A stretch of 64,000 bases of DNA from Tomocerus qinae (lineage: Eukaryota > Arthropoda > Collembola > Entomobryomorpha > Tomoceridae): positions 66,092,001 to 66,156,000 of the forward strand of contig CM034546.1 of NCBI GenBank assembly GCA_020055645.1, in the 5' to 3' direction. A program made the translations under genes and the position numbers. Under the pieces are notes generated by a model. The model made no database searches, was not told where the DNA came from, and worked only from the letters and a program-made list of their open reading frames with translations. Position 1 is the stretch's first letter. Every line of letters begins with the position of its first letter. Of this stretch, positions 22,165 through 32,904 are shown piece by piece.

Positions 22165-23717
22165 TGTTGCCGATTCCGTTAGGTTGAGTTAGAATAGGTT
22201 AACCTTATTTTTGGAAATTTATTTGTCTGCTATACGCAGCATTATTTATTGTGTAATAGTACGTATTTATATGATCAAGTTATGTTAATATAGTACAGGG
22301 GTTAGATTAACAAAGTGTAACATAATGTAACTTTACTTTGGTTAGAGTAAATTTCTGAGGAGCCCTTGGTACTTTTATTTAGCAGCTTCCTCAGACTAGC
22401 AAATAGCAGTTTGCGGATCCGGCTAAATGTAATATAACCTCAAAGTTAGGTTAGGTTAGGTTGGACTGTAATGGTAGGTTTAATTAGGTTAAACTAATTT
22501 GTGAATGGCATATGATTGAATTTAGTTTAAATTGAATTGTAAAATGTCATGTGATTGAGTTTATGTTGTAAATGTCATTTGATGAAGTGTAAATGTAATA
22601 CTTATATTATTGATATTATTGAATGTGTATGTCATTGTGAAACATTGTAAAAGTGGGGTAGTAGGGCGGTTGCTAGTACGTCGGCACCGACCCCTTATGT
22701 AAACTTGAATGTATTGAGTGTGTGTAACTAGAGTAGTTGGTCCCGGTGCTTGAACGTCCGCACTCGGGGGTATAAGTAAGAGCTCAAGTGAGAAGGAGCT
22801 CAGTCTTGTTCCAGAATTTGCTCGCAGAAGTTCCTCTCTGAAATCTCTCTTGGAAGTTCCGTGTTGTAGTGCCTTAGTGAATATTTTTGGTTTTGAAGAG
22901 CACTAGGGACATTCCTGAGATAGAGAAAAAGTAGCCGGCTGAATATTTATTTGGCTGAATATTTTTTGGAAGTTCCGTGTTGTAGTGCCTCAGTGAATAT
23001 TTTGGTTTTGAAGAGCACTAGGGACATTCCTGAGATAGAGAAAAAGTAGCCGGCTGAATATTTATTTGGCTGAATATTTTTTGGAAGTTCCGTGTTGTAG
23101 TGCCTTAGTGAATATTTCTGGTTCTGAAGAGCACTAGGGACATTTCTGAGAGAGAGAAAAAATAGCCGGCTGAATATTTATTTGACTAAATATTTTTGGT
23201 TCAGAAGAGCACTTGGAACATTTCTGGGATTTGGTCAAACTAAGCTTGTGTTGCAAGTTAGCGGGAAGAAAAAGTGTTTCTGGTCAGCAGTTAGTGATTT
23301 GTTGTTGACCGATAGAAAAATGTTTGGACTGTTTTCCAACATTGAGTTTGTAAGATTAGCATTAGAAGAAGTCTGTGCTAAGTTAGCTTGATGGTACGCC
23401 CTGAGCTTGATTGAGATAATAAGTACGATACTTATTAATTGTAGATCTGATGATGATCTTTTGTGAATTAATTAATGTCTTTTCGTGAAATAAAGTGTAT
23501 CTGAGTTTGTGTGAATGAAGATAACGCGACTAGTGCATTTTTGATCATGGAGTAGAAAAGCATTATTTAAGAAAGAAAAATCCTTAAGTAGTAGTTGTAT
23601 CTATTTAAGGTTGGTCCTTCGAGTAATTTTGAGACGACTCTCTAACTTAGCAATACTAAGCTTGTGTTGCAAGTTAGCGTTAGTTACAGTCAAGAAGTGT
23701 AGGAACTGGCTGTAATA
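22165..23717 (+). repeat. 3' LTR
   Basis: 1553 bp, same sequence as the 5' LTR apart from one additional A at about 23161. The terminal TSD CCTAT follows at 23718. Confidence 0.9.
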
Positions 23718-23985
23718 CCTATTATGTGCAGGTTACCTAGGTTCTCCTGCCAGACATACATAATCGATAGGTTGGTAAATTTATTCAAGTCTACGATTGT
23801 AATACAGAATGTTACGAATGCATTTCAAACAAATGTATAGGAAAATATAGAGACATTACTGTGGATTAAGTACACCTTGAAAACCATAATAAATTTATTT
23901 TTTCAAATCATATTATATGGGTTAATTTTTATCTTCCACATCATAAAAAACAACTGTAGTAGTAGATCCATTACGTAAATAAAAA

Positions 23986-26900
23986 TCATAAAAATGTGAC
24001 ATTGTCGTAGCCCTTTTCAGCACTGCCGAGTGTCTGCACATGGCTCTCTTTTTCCAGTACGCTGCACTTGAGATGAGCTAATTCCTCCATTACGTATTTT
24101 TCAATTTCGTAAATCTGGTCTTCGGATTTTAAGAGATGTTTTTGAATAGTGTAATTTATGTAAAAGGCATCTTTATATTTCGTTATGACTACAGTTGATA
24201 CTAAAACATAAAAACAGGAAAAGTAGAAACAATTCCAAGCTGGTTTAAAATGGTAAACTTAATAAAAATGAAGCAAATCAATATTTACACTACCAATTAA
24301 TATATTTGAAATTGATTAATTGATTAACAACGAATATGATCATTAATGAGTGTAAAGGCAAATTGCCAGAACAACAATAGATATAAGACAAAATTTTTAA
24401 AACCACAAAAATAAAACTTTAACCATCTGTAAATGAATCGGCATTTGGCCGATAATTACCCTGTCCTTTTTTCAGGAGATTATTATTGTCTTTTTGTGGC
24501 TTGTAATACACGGGCACATATTCATTTTCCCATAATAATGTGGCTAGGACTAGTTTCGTATGCATTAATAAATAAAGTACAAGGTATAAAGTAGAATTAC
24601 CAAGATTATTTGTGGCATTGGATTGTTCAAGGGTGGCATATACTCTATTCATGCGACATCCCATTAGTTGGACTTCTTCAGTTGACTGTGGTGGTATTGC
24701 CACGCTAGCAAAAAACGTGGTAGCACCTAACGAGCTTTTATTTGATGGAGCCCAATACCTGAGCCATGCAAGAGGTATAGGTTTTAAGAAAAAGGACAGG
24801 AAAGGAAGACCAAATAAAAGAGACCATCTCGAGGCGGTTATTAAATTCTTTTCGATCATTCCCAGTCGTTTCATTTCATCAGAGCAGCTAAAATTCACCT
24901 CAAGAAAAGCGATGGAACTGAAAAAAACAAACATGAAATCAAACCCCAAACCAATACTTGCAAAGAAGCTCTTCTAAGATATTTATTTTTCTTGATAAAT
25001 ATTGGAATTATTAAGTAGCGGAAGATTTTTTATGGGAATGATCAATCTATATGTCTGTCTGCCTGTACGTTTGTCTTTCCTTAAGCACGATAACTTTCAA
25101 ACGAAATGAGATAATCCATTCAAATGTTTTGCACACAATCTAGGGATCAAGTTCGTGAATGGGCAAAATCGGTCGCAGTCCCCAAACCAGGGGAGGGATT
25201 CAAATATTAAAAATTGACGTAACTTCCGTTCTGTGCGTCGTACAAAACAAAGTCATGTAATGCATCGTTTAACATCAAGAGGTATTAGAGAACACTATTA
25301 AGTAGGTTACAGCCATCCCCGGTCACAGTCATTCTGCTCATCCAAAATAATCTGGTAATACCTTGTTAGAAGTCAGAATGGTTAAGGGAACACTATTAAA
25401 TAGTTTAAAGTCATTCTCTAACAAGAAAGGTAGGTTAAAACCCAAAAAAACCAAAAAATTGAATTAAATTTCGTTCAATTCATCCCTCAAAGTGTAAGTG
25501 ATATTATTATGTTGTTCTAAATCCGAAAAGTTGAAGGACTTTACTAAGTTGGTTACAGTCACCCTCTGAAGGGGGAAGTGAGTGAAAATCTACAGACACT
25601 TCATGTTCTTAAACGTTGGATATCGGTGCTTGATATAAGTTCATAGGTCAGGAGTCAGGGGACACTTTGAGGTCCAGTCGCGCAATACCACTGATTTTCC
25701 ATATTTTACCAAAAATGCAAACAGCTTTTGGTACCATTGCATTTCCGTTACTTTCTTATATCCATTTGTGCATGGTTTCTTATTAAGAGCTCAAATTGCG
25801 AATAAATATGGATTGAAAAATAAATCTTACGAAAGATTGGTTAGTCGTTGAGGATGATTGGGTACAGGTAGTGAAATAACTGTGCGTATATTTTTTGGAC
25901 CTTTCGAATGACTATTGGCTTCCATCATTCTGCGTAATCCTCCATTGACAATGGCCATTAGAGCTGTAGTTATGCTAACTTTATATTCGGAACTGATTTT
26001 TTTGACTAGGGATGTTTGAAGTGGAGGAATAGTTGTGTGAATGTGTTCAGATTCTTCCTCCGGAGAATGCCAAATGTTTTGATCAAAAATTCTCTGATTA
26101 CTGTACACGATATAAAAAGCCAATTTCATTACAGTCCAATAAAAATCTCGGGCAGCTCCACAAACCGATGAGATCATTTCCAATTTACTTGGTCGTTTTC
26201 GGTTATTCGTTTTCTTAAATGTTTGCATATCTTGCAGAAGTAATGTTTCCCAAAATACAAGTAATATTGCATAAGCATCACCTATTCCCGAAAAAAACAC
26301 GAATTATTTGTTAACATAGACAAAATAAATATAAAAGATTATACTAAATTTAAATTAAATTTTAAAAATTTAGTTACCGAGACTGTGATGATGTTTTTGA
26401 AGGACCAATGAATATTCTTTTCCATCTTCTTCGTCCAGTATGACATGGTTCACTATGAGAATTCCCCACGGACTTCGTTTCTTTGGATATAATTCATGAG
26501 TAAAATCGTGCACTATTTTATCCAATTTCTTTCTATTCACAATTTCCGAAGGATCCCCTTCGTATACTCGAATGTGGTTTTTCAAATCAAATTTTTCGTC
26601 TTTCTTATAAAAAGAATAACCCATGAAAGCCTCAATGAAATATCCAAGTTCTGGAAACTTTAGTTCACCGTTGGGGAGTGTCTTTTTCATTACGCGATCG
26701 TTGAATACTTCTATAAAACCTTCATAATTTATTTTACCTTCGAAATACAAGTGTAACGACATATATAAATCAATATCTTTGTGCATATCCTTTGCTGCCA
26801 TTGCACTATCCTGTACAGAGGAAACCAGCTTTGAACTGGGCATTACACATTTGGCTATCAAAATAATTAAACATTTATATAGCAAGAACGATGCAGATAT

Positions 26901-27005
26901 CAAAGGAGTCAGCACAAAAATAATGTTCGTCAACAGAATCGAATGTACTACTGCAAACGGAAATACAACGATATTTCTAAAAATCCTAAAAATTGTAAAA
27001 ATCAT
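23986..27005 (-). CDS. WS/DGAT-type O-acyltransferase, tandem copy 3 (4 exons, 536 aa)
   Basis: Exons on the minus strand: 27005-26378, 26281-25831, 24917-24601, 24200-23986. Same phases as its paralogues and in frame throughout. Exon 3 is 3 nt shorter than in copies 1 and 2. The first usable ATG is at 27005 (MIFTIF), so the N-terminus is 4-5 residues shorter than in other copies; GTG 27035 upstream is not a normal start. Catalytic motif HHSLGDA (H206, H207, D211). Exon 4 starts with Val, where the paralogues have Ala. Intron 2 is 913 nt, against about 116 nt in copy 1, because of added noncoding sequence (24918-25830). The LTR element lies about 260 nt past the stop, leaving a TTTATT signal near 23893. 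Confidence 0.8.
24918..25830. other. Enlarged intron 2 of copy 3
   Basis: Noncoding. Compared with the short intron of copies 1 and 5, about 0.8 kb is extra, with related words (GTAGGTTACAGTCA / GTTGGTTACAGTCACCC) suggesting a degenerate repeat. No TIRs identified. Confidence 0.45.
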
Positions 27006-27045
27006 TTTCACTCCAATTTTTTTAAAATCGTTCACAGCAATATTA

Positions 27046-27110
27046 TGATCAATACTGAGGAAATCTTTTTGGCCTAAGCGGGGACGTGGATGTGACTATC
27101 TAAATGCTTC
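27046..27110 (-). promoter_or_regulatory. Conserved block just upstream of copy 3
   Basis: AATACTGAGGAAATC...CCTAAGCGGGGACGTG aligns with the blocks upstream of the other copies. Confidence 0.35.
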
Positions 27111-27565
27111 TGTAATCACTATGAAGATTTCCAGTATGTTGAAGATGATCTAGACCTGCACAATTCACGTCATTACAAGGAAAAATTCAAATTCGTGACA
27201 AAGAATAAAGTTCATGATCATTGTAATCACAAATTTTTCAACTATAATATCGCAGGAGTGAATACATTTTTCCGTTTTGTGGCTGCTTAATTGAGTTTCT
27301 ATTATTGCACGTGATGTATTATACCTACTTCTCGAAATGTTAATCTATATAATAATAAGGAAATGTTAATGACATGCAAAAATATCTAATATATGGTGTG
27401 ATATGCTATAATATGCTCTAAACAGATATACTGATTCGATCCTTGTTTTGAATTTGACCATTAAAAAGCATTAACTTCGCATAATGATAGATGGGCTTTC
27501 GTTATGACTTTATGACTAAGGAACGAAACGAAAAATTGAAATACGAATGCTAAAATGATCGTGGG
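27111..27565. repeat. Upstream flank of copy 3, truncated by the nested insertion
   Basis: Follows the flanks of copies 2 and 4 up to AAAATGATCGTGGGAAT (about 27550-27566), then diverges. The matching continuation (TTAAATACATATTT...TCTGCTTCC) is found at about 35684, 8.1 kb further on. Confidence 0.6.
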
Positions 27566-27957
27566 AATCTCTATATAATAAACTCAGAAGGAAAAAACTT
27601 ACCAATCTATCTATCTATCTATGTAGCTATATATGTATGTGTGGTAGGACAGCCTAGGGAACCGACTCCCCCATGTGCAACGCAAGTGCTGACTGCATAC
27701 AACACTTTTGAGTACCTCCTTTTCCCATCAACTGCACACGTAATATATACACATTCCCTAGAAACAAAAATGCGCATGTTCACTTCGAATGCGTAAAAAT
27801 TGCTCTGCTCTGTTGTGATTGGTGAAATTGTTTCCTTCCTTTAATTTTCCTTTTTGACCGCTACGATTTACAATCACCACCATTTTACAAATAGTTCATT
27901 CTGGTATTTGATTTATGACCTAAATACACAAGCTAAGTGCATCTTCTTTTTCTTCAT
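27566..27957. repeat. Composite dispersed repeat, copy B, left part
   Basis: TTACCAATCTATC...CCCCCATGTGCAACGCAAGT and CACTTTTGAGTACCTCCT match 60480-60603. It contains a CTATCTAT microsatellite (27606-27625). It is separated from its continuation at 32280 by the LINE. Confidence 0.6.
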
Positions 27958-30900
27958 TAAAAGGATTTGATTTGATTTGATTTGATTGCTTTATTAACGT
28001 GACAGCGCTGATCAGCTCTAGAGTAATACAAGTATTAAACCGACTGTTCTCTCTCAGGTGTCACAAATAAAACTCTCGATATTCTAATATTATTCCTAAT
28101 CGGTAAATTTAAATTTGGCTTAATTACTAATATATAATACTAATTTTAATGTCATCACTTAACATTATATTGGTAAGAGTCAATTTAGGAGTATATTACT
28201 TTTAGTCTCTTAATTTAATCAACATTGTCCTCAATACAGTTTTTAGACAGTTTTGACTAATTTTATATGGGTCTTTGTTTAATTTTCTGTTGAATTTATT
28301 CCATATAATTGGGGCTCGAAAAGCTAGATTTCTCTGACCACAAGTTGTTCTGAATAGTGGAACATTAATGTTTTTATCGTTTATGGAATGTCTAGTACGT
28401 TTCTCTTTGCTATAGAAGGATTTTAAGCTTAATATTGGTGAGGGAAATAACAGATATTTATGAACATCTAACATTACATAATGGTAATATCTTTCTTTCA
28501 CATCAAGAATCTCAGACTGAGATAGTAGATCTCTGTCATTGTAGCTACTGTAATGAGGACATTGTCTTATTATTTTAAGTAACAGATTATTTAGGGAATC
28601 TATTTTAGAGTTACATATACAGAGCCAGATTGGTAAACAGTAGTCAATGACTGAGAGTGCATATGTTTTAACCATAATTAAGTATACTCTAGGTGTTACA
28701 AATTTGCTAAAGTGTTTTAAGCAACCTTTCACCTGAGAGAGTTTCTTTTTTACATGGTTATAATGTTCTTCGAATGATAAGTGTTCATCAATAAATAAAC
28801 CTAAGTACTTAAAGTGTTTCACCCTTTCAATTTCCTTATTATTAACATAAAGATTATTAATATTTTTTAAACATGTACCTCTAGTTTTATGGAAAATTAT
28901 ATATTTGGTTTTTTCTAGATTAATAGTAAGTCCTATATTTTTACTCCAATTTACTAAGCTGTTTAAAGACTTTTGCATAGAGATAATTGATTTTTCGATA
29001 GTATTTTCACATATATAAATTATTAAATCGTCTGCAAAAAGGAGAAAGTTGTCAATAATACATGATTTTAAATCGTTTATGTATAATGTGAATAGTAAAG
29101 CTGAAAGTACAGAGCCTTGTGGCAAACCACGTTCAAGAGGGTACTGTTGGGAAATATAATTATCCAGTGTTATGTTATAGCTTCTACTCCTAAAATAATC
29201 ACATATAATTCGGAGTAAGTATGGTTCGAGCTTAAATTCGTTTTTTAGTTTATTTAATAATATCGGGGCTAGGATTGAGTCATATGCCTTACGATAATCA
29301 ATAAATACCGCTAAAGTATGCCCGCATTTTTCGTCCAGTTTTTTAAAAATAAAGTCGAGAAAAACTTTTATTGCTGTAAAAGTTGATCTTTTTTTCCGAA
29401 ACCCGTGTTGTTCATCGATTAATTTTTCGGGTAGTATACTTTCGGTAATTCTCTTTTGGATAATTTTTTCAAAAATTTTACCTAGGATTGTAATTTGGGA
29501 GATTGGTCTATAATTTGATGGATTGTTTCTACTACCCTTGCCTTTATAAATAGGTGTAATATTGGCAGTTTTAAATTGACTTGGGAATTGGCCTATGAAT
29601 AGTAGGTAGGTGAAAATAATTGATAAATTATTAGATACAGCTTCAGTACAGTTTTTTAAAACTTTGATTGGAATTATGTCATTGCCTGATCCTTTTTTTA
29701 TATCATTAATAGCTGTTTTTACTTCGTTGTCGGTGACGGTAATTTTAGATATATCATATAATTTGGTAGTACTATTTGACATAATATCATTGTTTTGTGT
29801 GCTATTTTTATCAATGTTATACTCTAGTTTGAGTTGACATTCTAGATTGACTTTATCATAGAAGGCGTTTAGGTCAGGACTCACATTTTCACCTTTTATG
29901 GTAAATACATTGCTTAGTACATCACACATGCTTTCACTATTATCCTATTTAATATTTTCGTGGATTAGTTCAGATATTTTGTGGGTTACTGGTGGACCTC
30001 CGTATAATTTGTTGAGGTTTTCCCACATTGGCTTAGATTCTATATCTTTAACAAATTTTGTGCGATAATAATTTACTTTTGATTTTCTAAGAAGTAAAGT
30101 TATATAATTTTTTAGTTTCTTATAGTTAGTGTAAAGTAATTCGTCATTAGATTTTATACTTTTAAATTTGAGACAGTCTCTTTTGTGTATCAAGTTTTTT
30201 ATTTCAGGAGTAATCCATGGCATGCAATACCCTTTTACTTTCTTTGATACAGTAGGGGCATGAATATCTATTTTATCTGTCAATAGTTTGTAATATAGAT
30301 CGATTATTTCATCACTATTTTTAAATATACTCAAGTCGGGTAGTTTAACGGAAATTAGGTCGTTTTTAAAAATACTCCAATCCGTATTTTTAAAATTGTG
30401 AGTTTTGATTTGTCTTGGAGCAATTTTAATTCGCTTTTTTCCTAGTATACAGAAGACTAGACTATGGTCAGAGCACCCTGAGTTTAAGACATCATGTTGG
30501 GTAACATAGTTTTTGTTAGAGACATAGATATGGTCAATGAGACTTTTTGTTGATTGGGTAACTCTCGTTGGTTTTTTTACTAATTGGTATAAACCGTTTT
30601 CTCTACATATATTTAGTATATTATTTGTATCCACATCTTTTTTTAGTAAGTTGATATTGAAATCACCCATTACAATTATCTTGTACTTTACTGGATCAAA
30701 ATTTTTTAACAATGTGTTAAAATCTTCAAGAAATCTTTGTAGGTTATCTTTTTTTGGTTGTCTATACACGGTAATAAAAATAAATGGTTTTGAACTTGGG
30801 GGAGATATTTTAAAGCAAACTATTTCTATATATTTTCCAGGATCAACTTTAAAGTTTAGCTTATTTAATTCTAGTTCTATAACATTGAAGGATTCTGATA

Positions 30901-31500
30901 TATAGATTGCAAGACAGCCCCCTTGTTCGGCTCGATCAAATCGAAAAAGTTGGTAATTTGGGACTTGTATATAGTTGTCTTTTATAATTGATCCGTGATA
31001 GTTTAGTTTAGTTTCCGCTATTGCTAATACATTAAATTTAAAGTTTTGTAATAATAGGTTTAAATCATCCATTTTTTCTCTAAGTCCATTTATATTTAAG
31101 AAGCCACATCCTATACCTCGATTTAGTTTATAATTAACTAGTTCCACCGGACTTTGAATTACTGGGATTATGTCTACTTCGATTTCATTGGGATTGAATA
31201 AGGTGTGGACTTCTACAGGTGGAAATAGACAATTTATACAAATTAAATTATCATTATATGTTGCTCTATTTTTACATACGGTACATGTTGCCAGTGATAT
31301 TTCGGTGTTGCATGTGTCGCACGTCCAGTGTAAGTTGTCTTGACTTCGGTATTTAGTTAAATTCCAATTTAAACAAGAGCGATGGTATAGTTTGGAGCAC
31401 TTTGAGCATGTAATTTTCAGATTCTTATTTCGTAATTTGCATATTTGACATCTTATATCGATATCCATTATATTGAGTTTGCAGATGGGCTTGATCAGGA
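27958..31500 (-). mobile_element. Non-LTR retrotransposon (LINE) with PHD-type finger, endonuclease and RT
   Basis: Minus-strand LINE. The 3' end carries a (CAAAT)n tail (TTTGATTTGATTTGATTTGA on the plus strand, about 27966-27985) instead of poly(A), and a single 1088-codon reading frame is broken once. The 5' boundary is uncertain: sequence up to about 32280 could be its 5' UTR, because the host composite repeat resumes there. Zinc finger, EEP endonuclease and RT in one ORF suggest a CR1/L2/jockey-superfamily element; the clade cannot be fixed by eye. Confidence 0.8.
28202..31468 (-). pseudogene. LINE polyprotein ORF, one in-frame TAG
   Basis: ATG 31468 begins a 507-codon stretch ending at TAG 29947-29945. 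The same frame continues for five codons to ATG 29929 and a further 575 codons. The first part has a Cys/His finger (CxxC at residues 7-10, further CxxC pairs and HxxC to about residue 53), then an endonuclease/exonuclease/phosphatase domain (FLNINGL, AIAETKL, MGDFNINLL, SDHSLVF). The second part has reverse transcriptase blocks: NYRPIS, FIDYRKAYDSI, LPQGSVLS, catalytic FADD, then a thumb region. The stop lies between endonuclease and RT, so the RT of this copy would be made only by readthrough or reinitiation. Otherwise uninterrupted, so the copy is young. Confidence 0.85.
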
Positions 31501-32280
31501 GATAGAGTCATCGCTTTCGTCCATCAAGGTCTTCGTTTTCGTCCATCAGGTGTTCATGTAAGGTATGTATAAAAAGTAAGGTTAGCAATACAGTTTATTA
31601 GGAGTGAGTTGGTTGTTCGAAAGGAATTTTGTCTAACTTTTCATCAGAATTTTAGTGTTGTTGGATTTTTATAGAAAAAGAAGTGTAGGAAAAAAAACAT
31701 ACACGCCAGGAAGCTAGATCATGTCCATGATCTTCGCTTCCGTTGTGGGTTAATAGTCAAAGGGTTGTTTGAAGTAAATCCAAATCCAGAATTAACAATA
31801 GTTGTCATCATACGGCAGTACTTTGGATCATCAGGTTGTCTACGTCATCAGATTTGAAGAAAGCGGTCTGGCACTGAGGCGGTGTTGAGACATCTTTTCT
31901 ATCTTTTGCCTTGAAGTGATATGAGAGTTTTAGGATTTCTTGAGCCAAATATATTTACTTGGTAATCTTTTTATTGATGGAAGAATAAACATCAATAATA
32001 TCACAAATTGGACACTTTTTGATAGATTTTGACTGATTTGATGACTATTATGATGTTAGCAAGAACTGTTGATGATAATTTTGTCACTCGGATTACTTTT
32101 TATTGTAAGAATTTAATTTTTTTAAATTTTGGTTTGTAGAGCAGTAAAACTGCCTACTGTTCGCAGTGTTGCCGAATTAGAATGGAAAAATTCTTAGCTT
32201 CTTTTTGATATTTTGATCTGACTGAAATTGACAATGGAACTGATACGCGTTGTCATTTTTTTGATTTGAACACTGGTGAC
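31501..32280. other. Possible LINE 5' UTR or unique insert
   Basis: No ORF of note. It contains two CTTCGTTTTCGTCCATCA-type repeats near 31520-31550. It lies between the LINE start codon and the point where the composite repeat resumes. Confidence 0.4.
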
Positions 32281-32904
32281 TGATTTACATAAGGTGATTA
32301 TTGGTGATTGAATGGAGATGATTAGCGAAAGGGGACATTTCAAAATATTAAGCGTATTAATTAATTAGCATTTTAAAACCACTAATCCAAATTGGTTCTG
32401 CTCTATATACCGACAAATTTATGTCCCATATTTTAATAGAGCTGATATTATTTTTTACTGTCCCTTTTATTCCTTCGTGCCAGTTGGTACACCTTTTTGC
32501 AGAAGCAGAATTAAATAACTGAGGACCACTATTTATTCGTATAGTGTACTCATTGGATTTGTACATTTTTTTAAAATCCAGGGAATCTTATTTTTCTGAT
32601 TTTAAATGGGAACTTTTTGGAGCGTTTAGTAAAAATGTAGTCTTTTATTGTTGCCTGTATTTGGTGCTAAGATCTACCTACAGTTATTATTTTTGCTTAG
32701 GAAATTCCTTTTGATCAGAAAGTTTTTTCCAACCGCTGACGAAAATTAAAGTATATTAAAAAATATTGTATTTACAAAGTTAACATAATAATTTAAGGGA
32801 AATACCGATGATATTTTCGGAATTGTTTTTATTACTGTGATGGGTGGCCTGCTGAATTTCTCTTGAGTGCTAGGTTCACTCCATTTAGCTAGGTTCACTA
32901 GTTA
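32281..32904. repeat. Composite dispersed repeat, copy B, right part
   Basis: TGGTGATTGAATGGAGATGA, ATCCAAATTGGTTCTGCT and CTGAATTTCTCTTGAGTGCT match 60615-61090. It ends abruptly at the foldback element, after GGTTCACTAGTTA. Confidence 0.65.

Larger units (their letters stand above)
17580..23722 (+). mobile_element. Non-autonomous LTR retrotransposon, BEL/Pao-like, near-identical LTRs
   Basis: LTRs at 17585-19136 and 22165-23717 start TGTTGCCGATTCCG and end CTGTAATA. They are flanked by a 5-bp target duplication CCTAT (17580-17584 and 23718-23722). Two bases after the 5' LTR is a primer-binding-site candidate, TGGTCCTTCGAGCCGGAT (19139-19156). Before the 3' LTR is a purine tract, ACGGGGGGAAGTA. 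These end features resemble BEL/Pao elements. The 3.0-kb interior holds one long ORF and no protease, reverse transcriptase, RNase H or integrase. The only LTR difference noticed is one extra A in an A-run of the 3' LTR, implying a recent insertion supplied by an autonomous relative in trans. Confidence 0.85.
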
